Below are positions 33,088-42,351 of a stretch of DNA of 64,000 nucleotides, piece by piece. The stretch is from Clostridium felsineum DSM 794 (GTDB lineage Bacteria > Bacillota > Clostridia > Clostridiales > Clostridiaceae): assembly GCF_002006355.2 (NCBI RefSeq), contig NZ_CP096980.1, positions 4,154,001 through 4,218,000 of the forward strand, in the 5' to 3' direction. The translations under genes were made by a program, and so were the position numbers. The notes beneath the pieces were generated by a model. It ran no database searches, had not been told where the DNA came from, and saw only the letters and a program-made list of their open reading frames with translations. Position 1 is the stretch's first letter. Every line of letters starts with the position of its first letter.

Positions 33088-35529
33088 TTATTTTTTCATA
33101 AACAATTCTATTTCACTTTCAAATTTATTTATTATTTTATTAGTTTTTTCTTCATTGTTAGATTCAGCATAAATTTTACATGTAGGTTTACCTGAATCAG
33201 GTATAACAAGTCCCCAGGAATCTTCATAGTTTACTTTTATTCCCTCAATAAGCTCTATAGATTTTGATATATTCTCTTCTATCAAACTCCTCATTACTTT
33301 TCCTTTATTATCCCAAGAACATGCTATTTCTTTTTCTCTAAAAATATAGCTGGGTATTTTTTCTACTAATTCAGATATTTTTATACTGCATCTAACCATA
33401 ATGTTAATTATATTTACCACTATGTTCAAGGCATCCATACTAGAAATATATGAAAATAGAATTTCCCTTATATTTTTATCCCTTTCATTAATAATATATT
33501 CATTAAAAATGCATCTTTCTGAGAGCTTTGATTTAACATATTTGCACTTATATCCTTTGGCAATCTCCTCCAATGCAATTGAAGAATTTACAGGTCCAAC
33601 TATAGTCTTAAATTTATATACACTTATAAGTATTCTTGCCTTTATACTTTCATACATTTGAGAAGTTAAAATACTGCCATTTTCATCTATTAAAATAGCT
33701 TCCTCGCAATTATATCCTATATGCACTCCAAAATCCATTTTTCTAGAAACAACTTCTTTTTTTAACTTATCTAAATTATCAAAGTCTTCGTAGATATAAT
33801 ATTTTATTTTAAGATCAGAAAATATATCCTGAACAATACCCTTTAATAATTTATTAGACAGTGATATTATAACTTTTATATCACTATTCTTTACCTCCTT
33901 TAAGCCCAAGTTTTTCTTAATATGAGCATCATAATAGTATCTAAAATCCTCAAGTTCTTTTACACCTTTAAAATTATTAGGCTTTGTCCTTCTAAAGTCC
34001 TCTCTTATAAAGCTGTTTATTATTTTTTTTTCCATTGATTTTGATATCATTATTCCATCTTTATCTATGAATATTATATTTACTTTTTCCTTATCATATT
34101 CGCTGGAGCAAATATACACAGCAGCATCAGCCTTAAAGCAGGCTGTAGAAAATCTAAACATAGGAATAATCATTTCCTTGGCTGAAAACACCTCTATCCC
34201 CATTGATAAAAGTCCTGAAATAAATGAATACTTAAGCATTATAGAAGAAGCATTGCTATCCGAACATACTATAACTTTTGAATTTTGTTTTAAATTAGCT
34301 GCAAAAGCAGATGCTAATTTACAAACAAATTCCGGAGTAAATTCCACATTTATTTCACCGCTTATACCATTCTTACCAAAAAATATCTTACGTCTATTTT
34401 CTCCCCACACAACATTGGTTTTTACTATGCTCTTACTTCCAATAACCTTGTCCGTCCATATTTTAACTCCAGCTTTTATAACACTTCTTTCTCCGATCAT
34501 ACTTCCAGCGCCTATAACACATTCTTCAAAAGTCCATACTCCTCTTCCTAATTGAACATTGTTTCCAATTACGCTACCCCTAACCTCTGAATTATTTCCA
34601 ATATAACAATTTTCAAATATTATGCTTCTTTTTATATTAGCACCCTCTGATATTATATTGTTTCTACTTATAATGGCAAATGGCCCTACCTCTGCCCCAA
34701 AACGGATTTCCGAATTATCACCAATATAAACCGGTGGAATTATTTTAGCGCCAGGACTTATTGTTACATCTTTTCCTAACCACACGTCATTTCGAGCTTC
34801 TGCAGCTTTTATCTGAAATTCATAGGTTTTATTAAATATATCAAAATTACACTTTACAAACTGCTCTATATTACCTATATCCCTCCAATATCCGTCCTCT
34901 ATATATCCATAAATTTTCTGACCACTTTTTAGAAGATTAGGAAATACATCTTCACTAAAATCAGCTTCCCTCTCTTTATTATAAAAAGAAAAAATTTTCG
35001 GCTCCATTACATATATACCTGTATTAGCTTTATCACTGAATATCTCTCCCCAACCAGGCTTTTCTATAAAATTACTTATTCTTCCCTCCTCATCTGTTAT
35101 TGCAACTCCATATTCAAGGGGTATATCAACTTTTTTTAAAGCAATAGTGACCATCGCATTTTTACTTTTATGACTTTCTAAAAGCTTTGTTAAATCTATA
35201 TTGGTCAATGCATCTCCACTTATAACGATAAAGGTTTCATCAAGGAACTCCTCCGCATTTCTTACACTTCCAGCTGTCCCCAAAGGACTTTCCTCTATAA
35301 AATAATTTATGCTAACACCAAATTTTTTTCCGTCCTCAAAATAGTTCATTATTTCATCAGAAAGATATTGCAGTGTAATTCCGATTTCTTTTATTCCATG
35401 TTTTTTCAAAAGCTCTATAATATATAATAGTACAGGCTTTTCACCAATTGGCATCATAGGTTTGGGTAAATTACAAGTAAGTGGCCTAAGTCGTTTACCC
35501 TGACCTCCTGCCATGACAATGGCTTTCAT
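33088..35529 (-). CDS. Mannose-1-phosphate guanylyltransferase-like protein fused to a degenerate phosphomannomutase domain
   Basis: The protein has 813 residues. The nucleotidyltransferase domain spans about 1-235 (MKAIVMAGGQGKRLRPLTCN, FIVISGDALTNIDL, YWRDIGNIEQF). A left-handed beta-helix follows (about 250-375, hexapeptides such as IGNNSEVRGSVIG). The remaining 435 residues have a phosphohexomutase layout, but the phosphoserine loop TASHNP is replaced by CSSEYD near residue 475 and the metal loop DGDGDR by IGYNCE near 610, so mutase activity is doubtful. The fusion is widespread and is usually annotated as GDP-mannose or related sugar-nucleotide synthesis. No polysaccharide genes adjoin it. 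Confidence 0.82.
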   Translation of the reverse strand: MKAIVMAGGQGKRLRPLTCNLPKPMMPIGEKPVLLYIIELLKKHGIKEIGITLQYLSDEIMNYFEDGKKFGVSINYFIEESPLGTAGSVRNAEEFLDETFIVISGDALTNIDLTKLLESHKSKNAMVTIALKKVDIPLEYGVAITDEEGRISNFIEKPGWGEIFSDKANTGIYVMEPKIFSFYNKEREADFSEDVFPNLLKSGQKIYGYIEDGYWRDIGNIEQFVKCNFDIFNKTYEFQIKAAEARNDVWLGKDVTISPGAKIIPPVYIGDNSEIRFGAEVGPFAIISRNNIISEGANIKRSIIFENCYIGNNSEVRGSVIGNNVQLGRGVWTFEECVIGAGSMIGERSVIKAGVKIWTDKVIGSKSIVKTNVVWGENRRKIFFGKNGISGEINVEFTPEFVCKLASAFAANLKQNSKVIVCSDSNASSIMLKYSFISGLLSMGIEVFSAKEMIIPMFRFSTACFKADAAVYICSSEYDKEKVNIIFIDKDGIMISKSMEKKIINSFIREDFRRTKPNNFKGVKELEDFRYYYDAHIKKNLGLKEVKNSDIKVIISLSNKLLKGIVQDIFSDLKIKYYIYEDFDNLDKLKKEVVSRKMDFGVHIGYNCEEAILIDENGSILTSQMYESIKARILISVYKFKTIVGPVNSSIALEEIAKGYKCKYVKSKLSERCIFNEYIINERDKNIREILFSYISSMDALNIVVNIINIMVRCSIKISELVEKIPSYIFREKEIACSWDNKGKVMRSLIEENISKSIELIEGIKVNYEDSWGLVIPDSGKPTCKIYAESNNEEKTNKIINKFESEIELFMKK

Positions 35530-35743
35530 TATAACATCCCCTCATTTTCACACATCTTACTTTTTTGAATATATCATCTACTGATTCTAGTTTTATTTAA
35601 ATTAACAATTACTAAAGTAAAGAAAAGTTATTAACGTTTACATTTCTTTATTCATATACTAAACTGTACCCTTTTGTTAAACTTCCATATATAATCATTA
35701 TATTTACTATATGCTTGCAAATTTCCAATTATTTAATTAAAAT

Positions 35744-35783
35744 AAAAATAAGGATCAACCATAAATGGCTAATCCTTATTTTT
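35744..35783. terminator. Intrinsic terminator after mrp
   Basis: A perfect 12-bp stem (35744-35755 with 35772-35783) with A-rich and T-rich sides can act on both strands. On minus it ends in TTTTTATTTT. Upstream, 35530-35743 holds no gene that I can support. Confidence 0.8.
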
Positions 35784-35794
35784 AAAATTCATCC

Positions 35795-36628
35795 TTATTT
35801 AATTACATCATTTAAAATTTCATCGTATTCATTACTGTTATATATATATTGTTCTGCTGTACCATTTTCTAAATTGTCAACCAGCTCTAAATCTATAGGC
35901 ATTTCACATATTAGTGGAAGTCCAAGATACTCAGACTGTTCTTTAGCAGATTTTTTACTAAATACACGCATTCTATCTCCACATTTATTACAAACTATGT
36001 ATGACATATTTTCAACAACACCAAGCATATTTACCTTCATCTTTTGAGCCATTGTAACTACTTTTTTTACTATCATTGATACCATATCTTGAGGTGTTGA
36101 TACTATTATCATTCCACTTAAAGGTATATTTTGCATTACAGTAAGCGCCACATCTCCTGTACCTGGAGGCATATCTATAATAAGATAATCTAAATCTCCC
36201 CATTCAGTATCAGTATACATTTGATTTAAAACATTATTTACTACTGGTCCTCTCCATATAACTGGCTGATCTTCACTTTCAATCATTAAATTAAGGGAAA
36301 TAACCTTTATTCCATGTTCAGTTTCAACTGGAACAAACTTAACATCTTCGCTTCCTTTTTTTTGTACAATGAGACTTCTCTTATCATTTATACCTAATAT
36401 TCTTGGCATAGATGGTCCTGTTATATCACCATCAAGAACACCAACTTTATATCCTTTTTTTCTCAACTTTACAGCAAGAATACCTGTAACAGTAGATTTT
36501 CCAACTCCACCTTTTCCACTTATAACACCTATTATATTTTTTATATTACCATACTTACATTCTATACTTGAACAGCTTTCCTTACTGCTGCAACTGCTCT
36601 TACTAGCACAACTATCACACTTACTCAT
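35795..36628 (-). CDS. Mrp/ApbC-family P-loop ATPase, iron-sulfur cluster carrier
   Basis: The protein has 277 residues. The deviant Walker A GKGGVGKST starts near residue 38, followed by LDGDITGPSMPRILG and the WGDLDYLIIDMPPGTGD motif. A CNKCGDR pair near residue 217 is the expected cluster-binding CxxC of Mrp dimers. The N-terminus adds a Cys/Ser-rich tail (MSKCDSCASKSSCSSKESCS) with five cysteines before the domain, as in clostridial and some Nbp35-like proteins; it may hold a second cluster. The role is transfer of Fe-S clusters to apo-enzymes. It stands alone with its own terminator. Confidence 0.9.
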   Translation of the reverse strand: MSKCDSCASKSSCSSKESCSSIECKYGNIKNIIGVISGKGGVGKSTVTGILAVKLRKKGYKVGVLDGDITGPSMPRILGINDKRSLIVQKKGSEDVKFVPVETEHGIKVISLNLMIESEDQPVIWRGPVVNNVLNQMYTDTEWGDLDYLIIDMPPGTGDVALTVMQNIPLSGMIIVSTPQDMVSMIVKKVVTMAQKMKVNMLGVVENMSYIVCNKCGDRMRVFSKKSAKEQSEYLGLPLICEMPIDLELVDNLENGTAEQYIYNSNEYDEILNDVIK

Positions 36629-36679
36629 ATTGTTCCTCCTAATTTGGCTATGCTTTTTAATTCTCCCAAAGAAAATATC

Positions 36680-36703
36680 TAAGCCTAAAAATCTTTAGGC
36701 TTA
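36680..36703 (-). terminator. Hairpin overlapping the end of the lipoprotein gene
   Basis: A perfect 10-bp stem (TAAGCCTAAA, 36680-36689, with TTTAGGCTTA, 36694-36703) covers the stop codon. Only GATATTTTC follows on minus, so termination may be partial. Confidence 0.45.
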
Positions 36704-37536
36704 GTTTCTTGTACGGATATGTTCCAATAACCATTATTATATTTTCCGATCATGTAGTACTTTTTTTGTTCCAGTGTCTTTTTATTGTTAAATGTAGCTA
36801 TACACTTATAAATTTTTTGATCATAACCTTCAGTATTGAGATTTAAAGTAACATCTTTATTACTATCATCCTCAGTACTTTCTATAACAGAAACCCCTGA
36901 AGGAAGTTCTTTCTTGAAATCCTCTAAATCAGTAGATGAGATAAATTTCTCTGCCTCAACATCATTGTCAATTTCTATACCTATATTACTGTCTTTGCTA
37001 TAAGTAATATATTTACTAATGGCATTTAAAGCCATTTTATAATAGACCTGATTAAAGTTTACAAGTGTTCTTGTTCCGTCTATTTCCCAGAAGTTTTTAA
37101 TTATATCACTATCTATTCTATTTGAAACTATATAACTCTTATTTCCACTATAAAAGTTTCCTCCACCATATTTCTTGTCAACTCCAGCTACATAATTAAA
37201 TACAGCATAAACTTTTTTATCATTTTTATATAACTGAAAAGTATAATCCGGTCTTAAAGTTGTCTTTTTAGGTACTGGCTTTGCAGTAGAAAGCATATCA
37301 TATATTTCATTAATTACATTATTATCTGTAACAACAAATCTGAAACCATTATCTCTTGTGCTTTGTATGACTATTTTACTTATTTTTCCTTGTTTTATGT
37401 ATTCAAAGTCTTGATTTTTAAAACCTAATTTAACCTGTGCTTTATTTATACTATTACTTATACTTTCACAACCAGTAAATGAAACTAAACTAAAAATCAT
37501 AATTAAAAAAAAGCTAAAAAGCCTTCTATGCTTCAA
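36685..37536 (-). CDS. Putative lipoprotein of unknown function
   Basis: The protein has 283 residues. The lipoprotein signal has a hydrophobic core at residues 7-20 and the lipobox FTGC, so Cys22 or 23 should be lipidated and the protein held on the outer face of the membrane. The mature part is Lys/Asn-rich with no cysteine or motif that I recognise. The start is TTG at 37536 with AGGGGG seven bases upstream. It follows the 37548-38249 gene by 11 bases, so the two share a transcript unless the hairpin inside that gene terminates it. Confidence 0.65.
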   Translation of the reverse strand: MKHRRLFSFFLIMIFSLVSFTGCESISNSINKAQVKLGFKNQDFEYIKQGKISKIVIQSTRDNGFRFVVTDNNVINEIYDMLSTAKPVPKKTTLRPDYTFQLYKNDKKVYAVFNYVAGVDKKYGGGNFYSGNKSYIVSNRIDSDIIKNFWEIDGTRTLVNFNQVYYKMALNAISKYITYSKDSNIGIEIDNDVEAEKFISSTDLEDFKKELPSGVSVIESTEDDSNKDVTLNLNTEGYDQKIYKCIATFNNKKTLEQKKYYMIGKYNNGYWNISVQETKPKDF

Positions 37537-37547
37537 CTGAATACCCC

Positions 37548-38249
37548 CTAATTGAAGTTAGTATTGTATACTCCTCTTCTATAACCTGGACATAAAAAAA
37601 GAAGAAGTATTTGACTTCTCCTATTATAATACTTAAACTGACTTTTATCAATGAAATTTACACTCTTTTCATATTTTAATGTCTCTACTATTGCCTTAAA
37701 AACTGGCTGCATACTACTCTTATACTTATCTTGTTCTACATAAAAGGCAAACCTTACAAAGTTTTTACCACTTTTTATAAAATACTCATTAGCAACATAG
37801 CCTTTTTCGTACTTATCTTTTATAATATATTGAACAAAATATCCCTGCCCTACACTCATTGTAACGCTTTGTAATTTATAATTCTCAACTACATTTTGCT
37901 TAATGCTAGCATTCTTACTGTTATTTAGAAATGTTTTTAAATCTTGTTTAATATTCCATACCTCTACAAAACCATTTATTCCTGATGCTTTATCTGTAAA
38001 ATTATTATGATACAATATCTCTCCACCACTAAATTTTTCTGTCTCAGTTTCCCACTTTTCAGGGAGCATATAACTTAAGCCGAGCTCATTTACTTTATAT
38101 TCTTTTAATTGTCCTAAATTACTTTGTATATATGCTGTAGATCTTATTTTATCATTAAAATTATTCCCTATTCCAAATAACACAAGCATGAGCCCAACTA
38201 CTACTATTATAGCCCCTAGTTTCCTACCATCTACTACTATAAACTTCAT
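37548..38249 (-). CDS. Membrane-anchored protein, PsbP-like domain, with an odd C-terminal tail
   Basis: The protein has 233 residues. One membrane segment (residues 11-28) is followed by an extracytoplasmic domain (about 45-205) resembling PsbP-like domains of clostridia (GLSYMLPEKWETETEKF, then a conserved FVRFAFYVEQDKYK). The last 25 residues (SQILLLFLCPGYRRG) are unlike the rest and are encoded across a hairpin followed by a T-run (37594-37619). This suggests that the original stop was lost or a frameshift occurred near the end. Function is unknown; it may act with the lipoprotein encoded next. Confidence 0.6.
   Translation of the reverse strand: MKFIVVDGRKLGAIIVVVGLMLVLFGIGNNFNDKIRSTAYIQSNLGQLKEYKVNELGLSYMLPEKWETETEKFSGGEILYHNNFTDKASGINGFVEVWNIKQDLKTFLNNSKNASIKQNVVENYKLQSVTMSVGQGYFVQYIIKDKYEKGYVANEYFIKSGKNFVRFAFYVEQDKYKSSMQPVFKAIVETLKYEKSVNFIDKSQFKYYNRRSQILLLFLCPGYRRGVYNTNFN
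37594..37619 (-). terminator. Terminator-like hairpin inside the 3' end of the PsbP-like gene
   Basis: On minus, AGAAGT (37619-37614) and ACTTCT (37608-37603) pair across a five-base loop and are followed by CTTTTTTT. The stem is only 6 bp and weak, but its position within coding sequence is unusual. Confidence 0.4.
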
Positions 38250-38291
38250 ATTATCACCTACGAATTTAAAATATCGCTTTTTATATATTTT

Positions 38292-39680
38292 TTATCTTTT
38301 AGGTACAGCTATAATTGAGTTTTTGAAATCATAAAACATAAGCCAATATCCCAGTGAATCCTCTTCTTCTTCTCCATTTACAAGTGGAATCCATGAAACA
38401 AAGCCTGTTTTACCATCAAAAGGTTGCTCTCTTCTTCTACGTGTTCCTGGAACAGCATATACAATATACTTCATATCTCCTTTATGGTCATATTTGTATC
38501 CCATTAAATAGTGTCCATATTTTTGGATGTATGGATAATACATAAGCATTGGATAGTATATAACTGTATATCTATTGTAGCTTTGATAATCGAACATATT
38601 TTGCTGATATTCTGAGGAAATTTTATACCATCTACAATTTTTAACATCTGAAAAAGCTTCTCCTAAATCCTCAAGCCCATCAGTAAGTCCTCTAAAGAAT
38701 TCCCCTACTTTACCACTAGGAAAATCTTCAAATTCCTCTTTATCGCCTTCATTTTCGCTTATTTGTTCTTCTAAGTTTTCTTCATTCTTTTCTTCTATAT
38801 TTTTCTCATGAATATCATTTTCATTTCTTTGTTCCTCTATATTTTTTTCATTACTTTTATTTTCATTTTTTTGTTCTGTTATATTTTTTTCATTGCTTTC
38901 ATTTTCATTTCTTTGATCTTCTATATTTTTTTCATTGCTTTCATTTTCATTTCTTTGATCTTCTATATTTTTTTCATCAACTTTTGTTTCTTCCTTCGAA
39001 ACCTCTTCTTCGATATTTACAGCTTCTTTAACCTCAGGCTTCTCATCCGCATTTTTTTTAATATCTACTTTTTGTTCTTTATCTTTAGGTTTCTCTTCAT
39101 TTTCATTTTTTTCTTTTTCTATTTTTTCTTCATATTTATCAAATATATTCCTCTTCAAATCTTGAGGATTATTAATTGATTTTCTTTCATTAGAATTAGT
39201 ATTCTTTTCTTTATTCTCTTCCTTTTTATTTTTAGAACTTTCATTGTTCATTTGCACTAAAGGATATGTCTTCCAGGAATCAGATACATCTGAAGCATTA
39301 AAACCGCTCATTACCACAATAATATTATCTTCTATAAATTGAGAAATAGATGCACCTATTACTTTATCTATAGATATTTTACTACCAGCAACATCACTCT
39401 CTTCAAATTCTTTGCTTATTTCAGCCCTTCCATACTCATCTATGTTAATTTTACCTAGATTGATTATTTTTTTTGTGTCCTTTTTATTACACACCAAAAG
39501 CATGTTATATGGTTTAGATACCTTTTTTAAATTTTGAACATAAAAGGATATCTTACACTTACCATTTTTTATTTCAATTTTAGCATAACCTGTAGGAAGC
39601 TTATCAGAAGATAATCCATATCCCTTTTCATTTTCTTGAAGAATTATGAAACTTCTGCTATAATTCTTTTTCTGGCTCAA
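38292..39680 (-). CDS. Large acidic protein with 14-residue tandem repeats, unknown function
   Basis: The protein has 462 residues. The N-terminal domain (about 1-130) starts with FIILQENEKGYGLSSDKLPT and is beta-rich. A low-complexity Glu/Lys/Asn region (about 145-325) contains five 14-residue repeats of the type EKNIEDQRNENESN. The C-terminal domain (about 330-462) is rich in Tyr and Trp and ends with YWLMFYDFKNSIIAVPKR. There is no signal peptide or membrane segment. The two-domain layout with a disordered linker recalls clostridial spore-associated proteins, but I cannot name the family. It lies after ksgA on the same strand. Confidence 0.65.
   Translation of the reverse strand: MSQKKNYSRSFIILQENEKGYGLSSDKLPTGYAKIEIKNGKCKISFYVQNLKKVSKPYNMLLVCNKKDTKKIINLGKINIDEYGRAEISKEFEESDVAGSKISIDKVIGASISQFIEDNIIVVMSGFNASDVSDSWKTYPLVQMNNESSKNKKEENKEKNTNSNERKSINNPQDLKRNIFDKYEEKIEKEKNENEEKPKDKEQKVDIKKNADEKPEVKEAVNIEEEVSKEETKVDEKNIEDQRNENESNEKNIEDQRNENESNEKNITEQKNENKSNEKNIEEQRNENDIHEKNIEEKNEENLEEQISENEGDKEEFEDFPSGKVGEFFRGLTDGLEDLGEAFSDVKNCRWYKISSEYQQNMFDYQSYNRYTVIYYPMLMYYPYIQKYGHYLMGYKYDHKGDMKYIVYAVPGTRRRREQPFDGKTGFVSWIPLVNGEEEEDSLGYWLMFYDFKNSIIAVPKR
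38766..38975 (-). repeat. Five tandem 42-bp repeats coding for the Glu/Asn-rich linker
   Basis: Units start at 38975, 38933, 38891, 38849 and 38807 on minus. The first two are nearly identical and later ones drift, consistent with slippage expansion in a disordered protein segment. Confidence 0.8.
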
Positions 39681-39745
39681 GTCAGTGTCCTCCCATAAAA
39701 TTTATTTAATATAATATATGAGAGTTTTATTTAAAAAATGAATAA

Positions 39746-40576
39746 TTACTTCAACATTTCATCTGCTAGTTTTGCAAATTCCTCTATTGAAAGCGTTTCT
39801 CCACGTCGTTTAGGATCAATTTCAGCCGCTTCAAATACTTTTTCTAATTTTTCTTTGGAAAGCTTAAAAGTTTTCATAGCATTCCATAATGTTTTTCTTC
39901 TCATATTAAAGGAACTTCTTATTACACTAAAAAACATTTTTTCGTCCTTAACCTTAACTCTAGGCTCATCAAGTTTATCTAATCTTATAACAAGAGAATC
40001 AACCTTTGGCTCAGGAATAAAACATGTTGGCTTAACTACTCTTATCACTTTAACATCACAATAATATTTAACAAGAAGCGTAAGAGCCCCATAATCCTTT
40101 TTACCAGGTTCTGCTGCAATTCTGTCTCCAACTTCTTTTTGAATCATTATTGTAAGAGATTTAAAATTATATCCTTTATTTAAAAGATTAGATATTATAG
40201 GTGTAGTTACATAGTATGGAAGATTTGCAACCAATTTAACGGATTTTTCATCACCTATTAATTCATTAAAATTAACCTTTAAAGCATCATTATGTATTAA
40301 TGAAAAGTTATCATATTCCTTCATTTCATTGTTTATTATCGGTATTAAACTTTCATCAAGTTCTATAGCACAAACTCTTTTAGCAGCTTCTAAAAGCCTT
40401 CTTGTAAGAGTTCCTACTCCTGGTCCTATTTCAATAATAAAATCTTCTTTATCTATTTCTGCACCTTCAACTATATCCTCTAATACAGTATCATCAATTA
40501 AAAAGTTTTGACCTAACCTTTTAGAAAATTTAAAATTATATTTTTTTACTATTTGTTTTGTATTAAATTCATTCAT
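39746..40576 (-). CDS. rsmA: 16S rRNA dimethyladenosine transferase
   Basis: The protein has about 276 residues. It begins KYNFKFSKRLGQNFLIDD, followed by the SAM motif EIGPGVGTLTRRL near residue 50 and the catalytic NLPYYVTTP near 115. It makes m6-2A at the two adjacent adenines of the 16S 3' hairpin (KsgA). The start is ATG 40576, eight bases after AGGAG; an upstream in-frame start at 40609 adds 11 residues inside rnmV and is unlikely. It overlaps the 3' end of rnmV by eight bases, the same coupling seen in Bacillus. Confidence 0.96.
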   Translation of the reverse strand: MNEFNTKQIVKKYNFKFSKRLGQNFLIDDTVLEDIVEGAEIDKEDFIIEIGPGVGTLTRRLLEAAKRVCAIELDESLIPIINNEMKEYDNFSLIHNDALKVNFNELIGDEKSVKLVANLPYYVTTPIISNLLNKGYNFKSLTIMIQKEVGDRIAAEPGKKDYGALTLLVKYYCDVKVIRVVKPTCFIPEPKVDSLVIRLDKLDEPRVKVKDEKMFFSVIRSSFNMRRKTLWNAMKTFKLSKEKLEKVFEAAEIDPKRRGETLSIEEFAKLADEMLK

Positions 40577-41120
40577 TATCATATCTCCTATTAACAATAT
40601 TAACAGCATTTATAAGTTCTTCTTTAGATATACCAAAATTATTTAACCTAGATAAAAATTGTGCTCCATTGGAATAACCTATTCCTAATTCATTACCAAC
40701 TAAATCTCTTCTCTTTTTAGAATCTGGATCTCCTACTAGTTTAAAAAATATCATATCCTCAACTGTAAACTCATTAGTCTTTTTTTGAATTTCACATTTA
40801 GCATGCTTAAGTGCTCTTATTATTGATTCTGGTGATGCATTTTCTACTCCTATATCACCATCTTTTGTACCTTCACTTTGAGATATACGCGCATGCTTTA
40901 TCCCTTTTACTCTTTTACTTATTATGCTCCTAATTTTCTCTCCCGCAAAATCAGGATCCGTAAAAACAATAACACCTTTACGTTTTTGTGCTTCTTTTAT
41001 TTTACTTATAACTTTAGAATTTATACCAAAACCACCAACTGCAATTATTTCAGCTTCTACAGCTCTTTTAACTGCTGTTATATCATCTCTTCCTTCTACA
41101 ACAATAACTTCTTTAATCAT
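40569..41120 (-). CDS. rnmV: Ribonuclease M5 (5S rRNA maturation)
   Basis: The protein has 183 residues. It has a TOPRIM domain with VVEGRDDITAVKRAVEAEII at the N-terminus and GVIVFTDPDFAGEKIR near residue 50, then the RNase M5 C-terminal domain (about 100-183). It trims 5S rRNA precursors with the help of L18. The gene lies between yabE and rsmA, the conserved order yabE-rnmV-ksgA of Firmicutes. Confidence 0.95.
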   Translation of the reverse strand: MIKEVIVVEGRDDITAVKRAVEAEIIAVGGFGINSKVISKIKEAQKRKGVIVFTDPDFAGEKIRSIISKRVKGIKHARISQSEGTKDGDIGVENASPESIIRALKHAKCEIQKKTNEFTVEDMIFFKLVGDPDSKKRRDLVGNELGIGYSNGAQFLSRLNNFGISKEELINAVNIVNRRYDNE

Positions 41121-41255
41121 ATATGTACAAGAATGCCTTAGAAAATATCTCTAAGTTCTTCTCTTTCTCCTTTCTAATTTAAAACCAATTATTATTTGAA
41201 TTCTCAATAATTTATTCATACTTTAATTATTATACTATATTAATATATTTAGGCA

Positions 41256-41284
41256 TACAAAAAAAATTAGGAGCCTAAGCTCCC
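41256..41284 (-). terminator. Intrinsic terminator abutting the yabE stop
   Basis: On minus, GGAGC-TTAG-GCTCC is followed by TAA and eight T. The stem begins within a few bases of the yabE stop codon, separating yabE from rnmV. Confidence 0.8.
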
Positions 41285-42351
41285 TACTTAACTATATATA
41301 CTGTAACGTTTTTTGCTCCCCAGTCATAGCACTCCTTTTCACTTGAAAAGAACAAGTCCAATCTATTGCCTTTTATAGCACCACCTGTGTCTTCTGCTAT
41401 GCCATAACCATATCCAGGGACATACAATTTCGTGCCAAGCGGAATAACTGTCGGATCTACTGCAATAGAGCTATAACCATCAGAATTTCTTTTAACTCTC
41501 GTACCTGATGCCGTTATGCCAAAACCGAAATCATCAGTATATGCAGTAGCAAGCGCTGAAATGGACTTTTTATAAAGCACGCGTCCACCTCTATCTGGCT
41601 TTAAAACTCCTAGTGTTCCAACCTTAAATATCTGCTTTGTTGGTTCTTTTTTTACAATCTCTCTTACTACTTCTCTTGATACAGCTTTTCCATCCTCATA
41701 AACTACTTTTGTGAAAACTTCTTTTTGACCAGCTTGACCTTGCTGGATAACCTGTTTTTCATCATTTCCCATATTATCATCTGAGACAACCTCAGTAGGA
41801 AAATCCACCTGCTGATCTTCCTTAACAATTTGAGAATTAACCCTGGTTATTGAAATTTTCATATTACTTTTAATTTCTGAATTTCTTAGAACATTTAATT
41901 TGTCTATTTTACTAATTGCAATCTTCTCCGCTTTAAGCATTTTACTTACTGTTTTTTCCGAGGATTTAATCCTTCTTACTCTTCCATCTACTGCAACTTC
42001 AATGTTTACTGCTCGTTTTATATATATTTTGTCTCCATTTCTTAAGCTTGTGTCCAATGCTGGTTGAATCTTATCTTTTGGTCCTACCAGTATACTATTT
42101 TTACTCAAAATATTTTTTTCATTACTCCTATGGGTAACAATTTTTGATGTTCTTCCATCCACATTAACTGTGATTTCTTTCTTCATAGAACTAATTCCCA
42201 TAACAGCTGCTATTGCTATTACTAACATAAGCAACATCAATTTGGCTAATACCTTAGGACCAGTTGAAAAGTAAGTTTTAACATCTGATTTGAAGTTGCT
42301 TTTGTTTAATTTAAACTTAAACTCAAACTTACTTTTCAGCATTTCTAACAT
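41284..42351 (-). CDS. YabE-like cell-wall protein: DUF348, G5 and 3D domains
   Basis: The protein has 355 residues. The N-terminus has one membrane segment (about residues 30-50). Two DUF348 repeats follow (ITVNVDGRTSKIVTHRSN and VNIEVAVDGRVRRIKSSE), then a G5 domain (about 205-255) and a C-terminal 3D domain (about 270-355: AVDPTVIPLGTKLYVPGYG, AEDTGGAIKGNRLDLFF) with the conserved aspartates. This is the architecture of resuscitation-promoting-like YabE proteins, probable peptidoglycan lytic enzymes. The start is ATG 42351 after GGGGGGAGG; a start further upstream would cover this ribosome site and is unlikely. Confidence 0.88.
   Translation of the reverse strand: MLEMLKSKFEFKFKLNKSNFKSDVKTYFSTGPKVLAKLMLLMLVIAIAAVMGISSMKKEITVNVDGRTSKIVTHRSNEKNILSKNSILVGPKDKIQPALDTSLRNGDKIYIKRAVNIEVAVDGRVRRIKSSEKTVSKMLKAEKIAISKIDKLNVLRNSEIKSNMKISITRVNSQIVKEDQQVDFPTEVVSDDNMGNDEKQVIQQGQAGQKEVFTKVVYEDGKAVSREVVREIVKKEPTKQIFKVGTLGVLKPDRGGRVLYKKSISALATAYTDDFGFGITASGTRVKRNSDGYSSIAVDPTVIPLGTKLYVPGYGYGIAEDTGGAIKGNRLDLFFSSEKECYDWGAKNVTVYIVK

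Noticed and set aside
34067..34555. 162-codon plus-strand frame
   Set aside because: It is a shadow of the guanylyltransferase-phosphomannomutase fusion gene on minus.
38766..38975. Regular repeats considered as a CRISPR array
   Set aside because: Units are contiguous 42-bp coding repeats with no unique spacers and no cas genes in the window.
38808..39179. 123-codon plus-strand frame made almost only of Phe, Ile and Leu
   Set aside because: It is the antisense of the Glu/Lys/Asn repeat region of the 38292-39680 gene.
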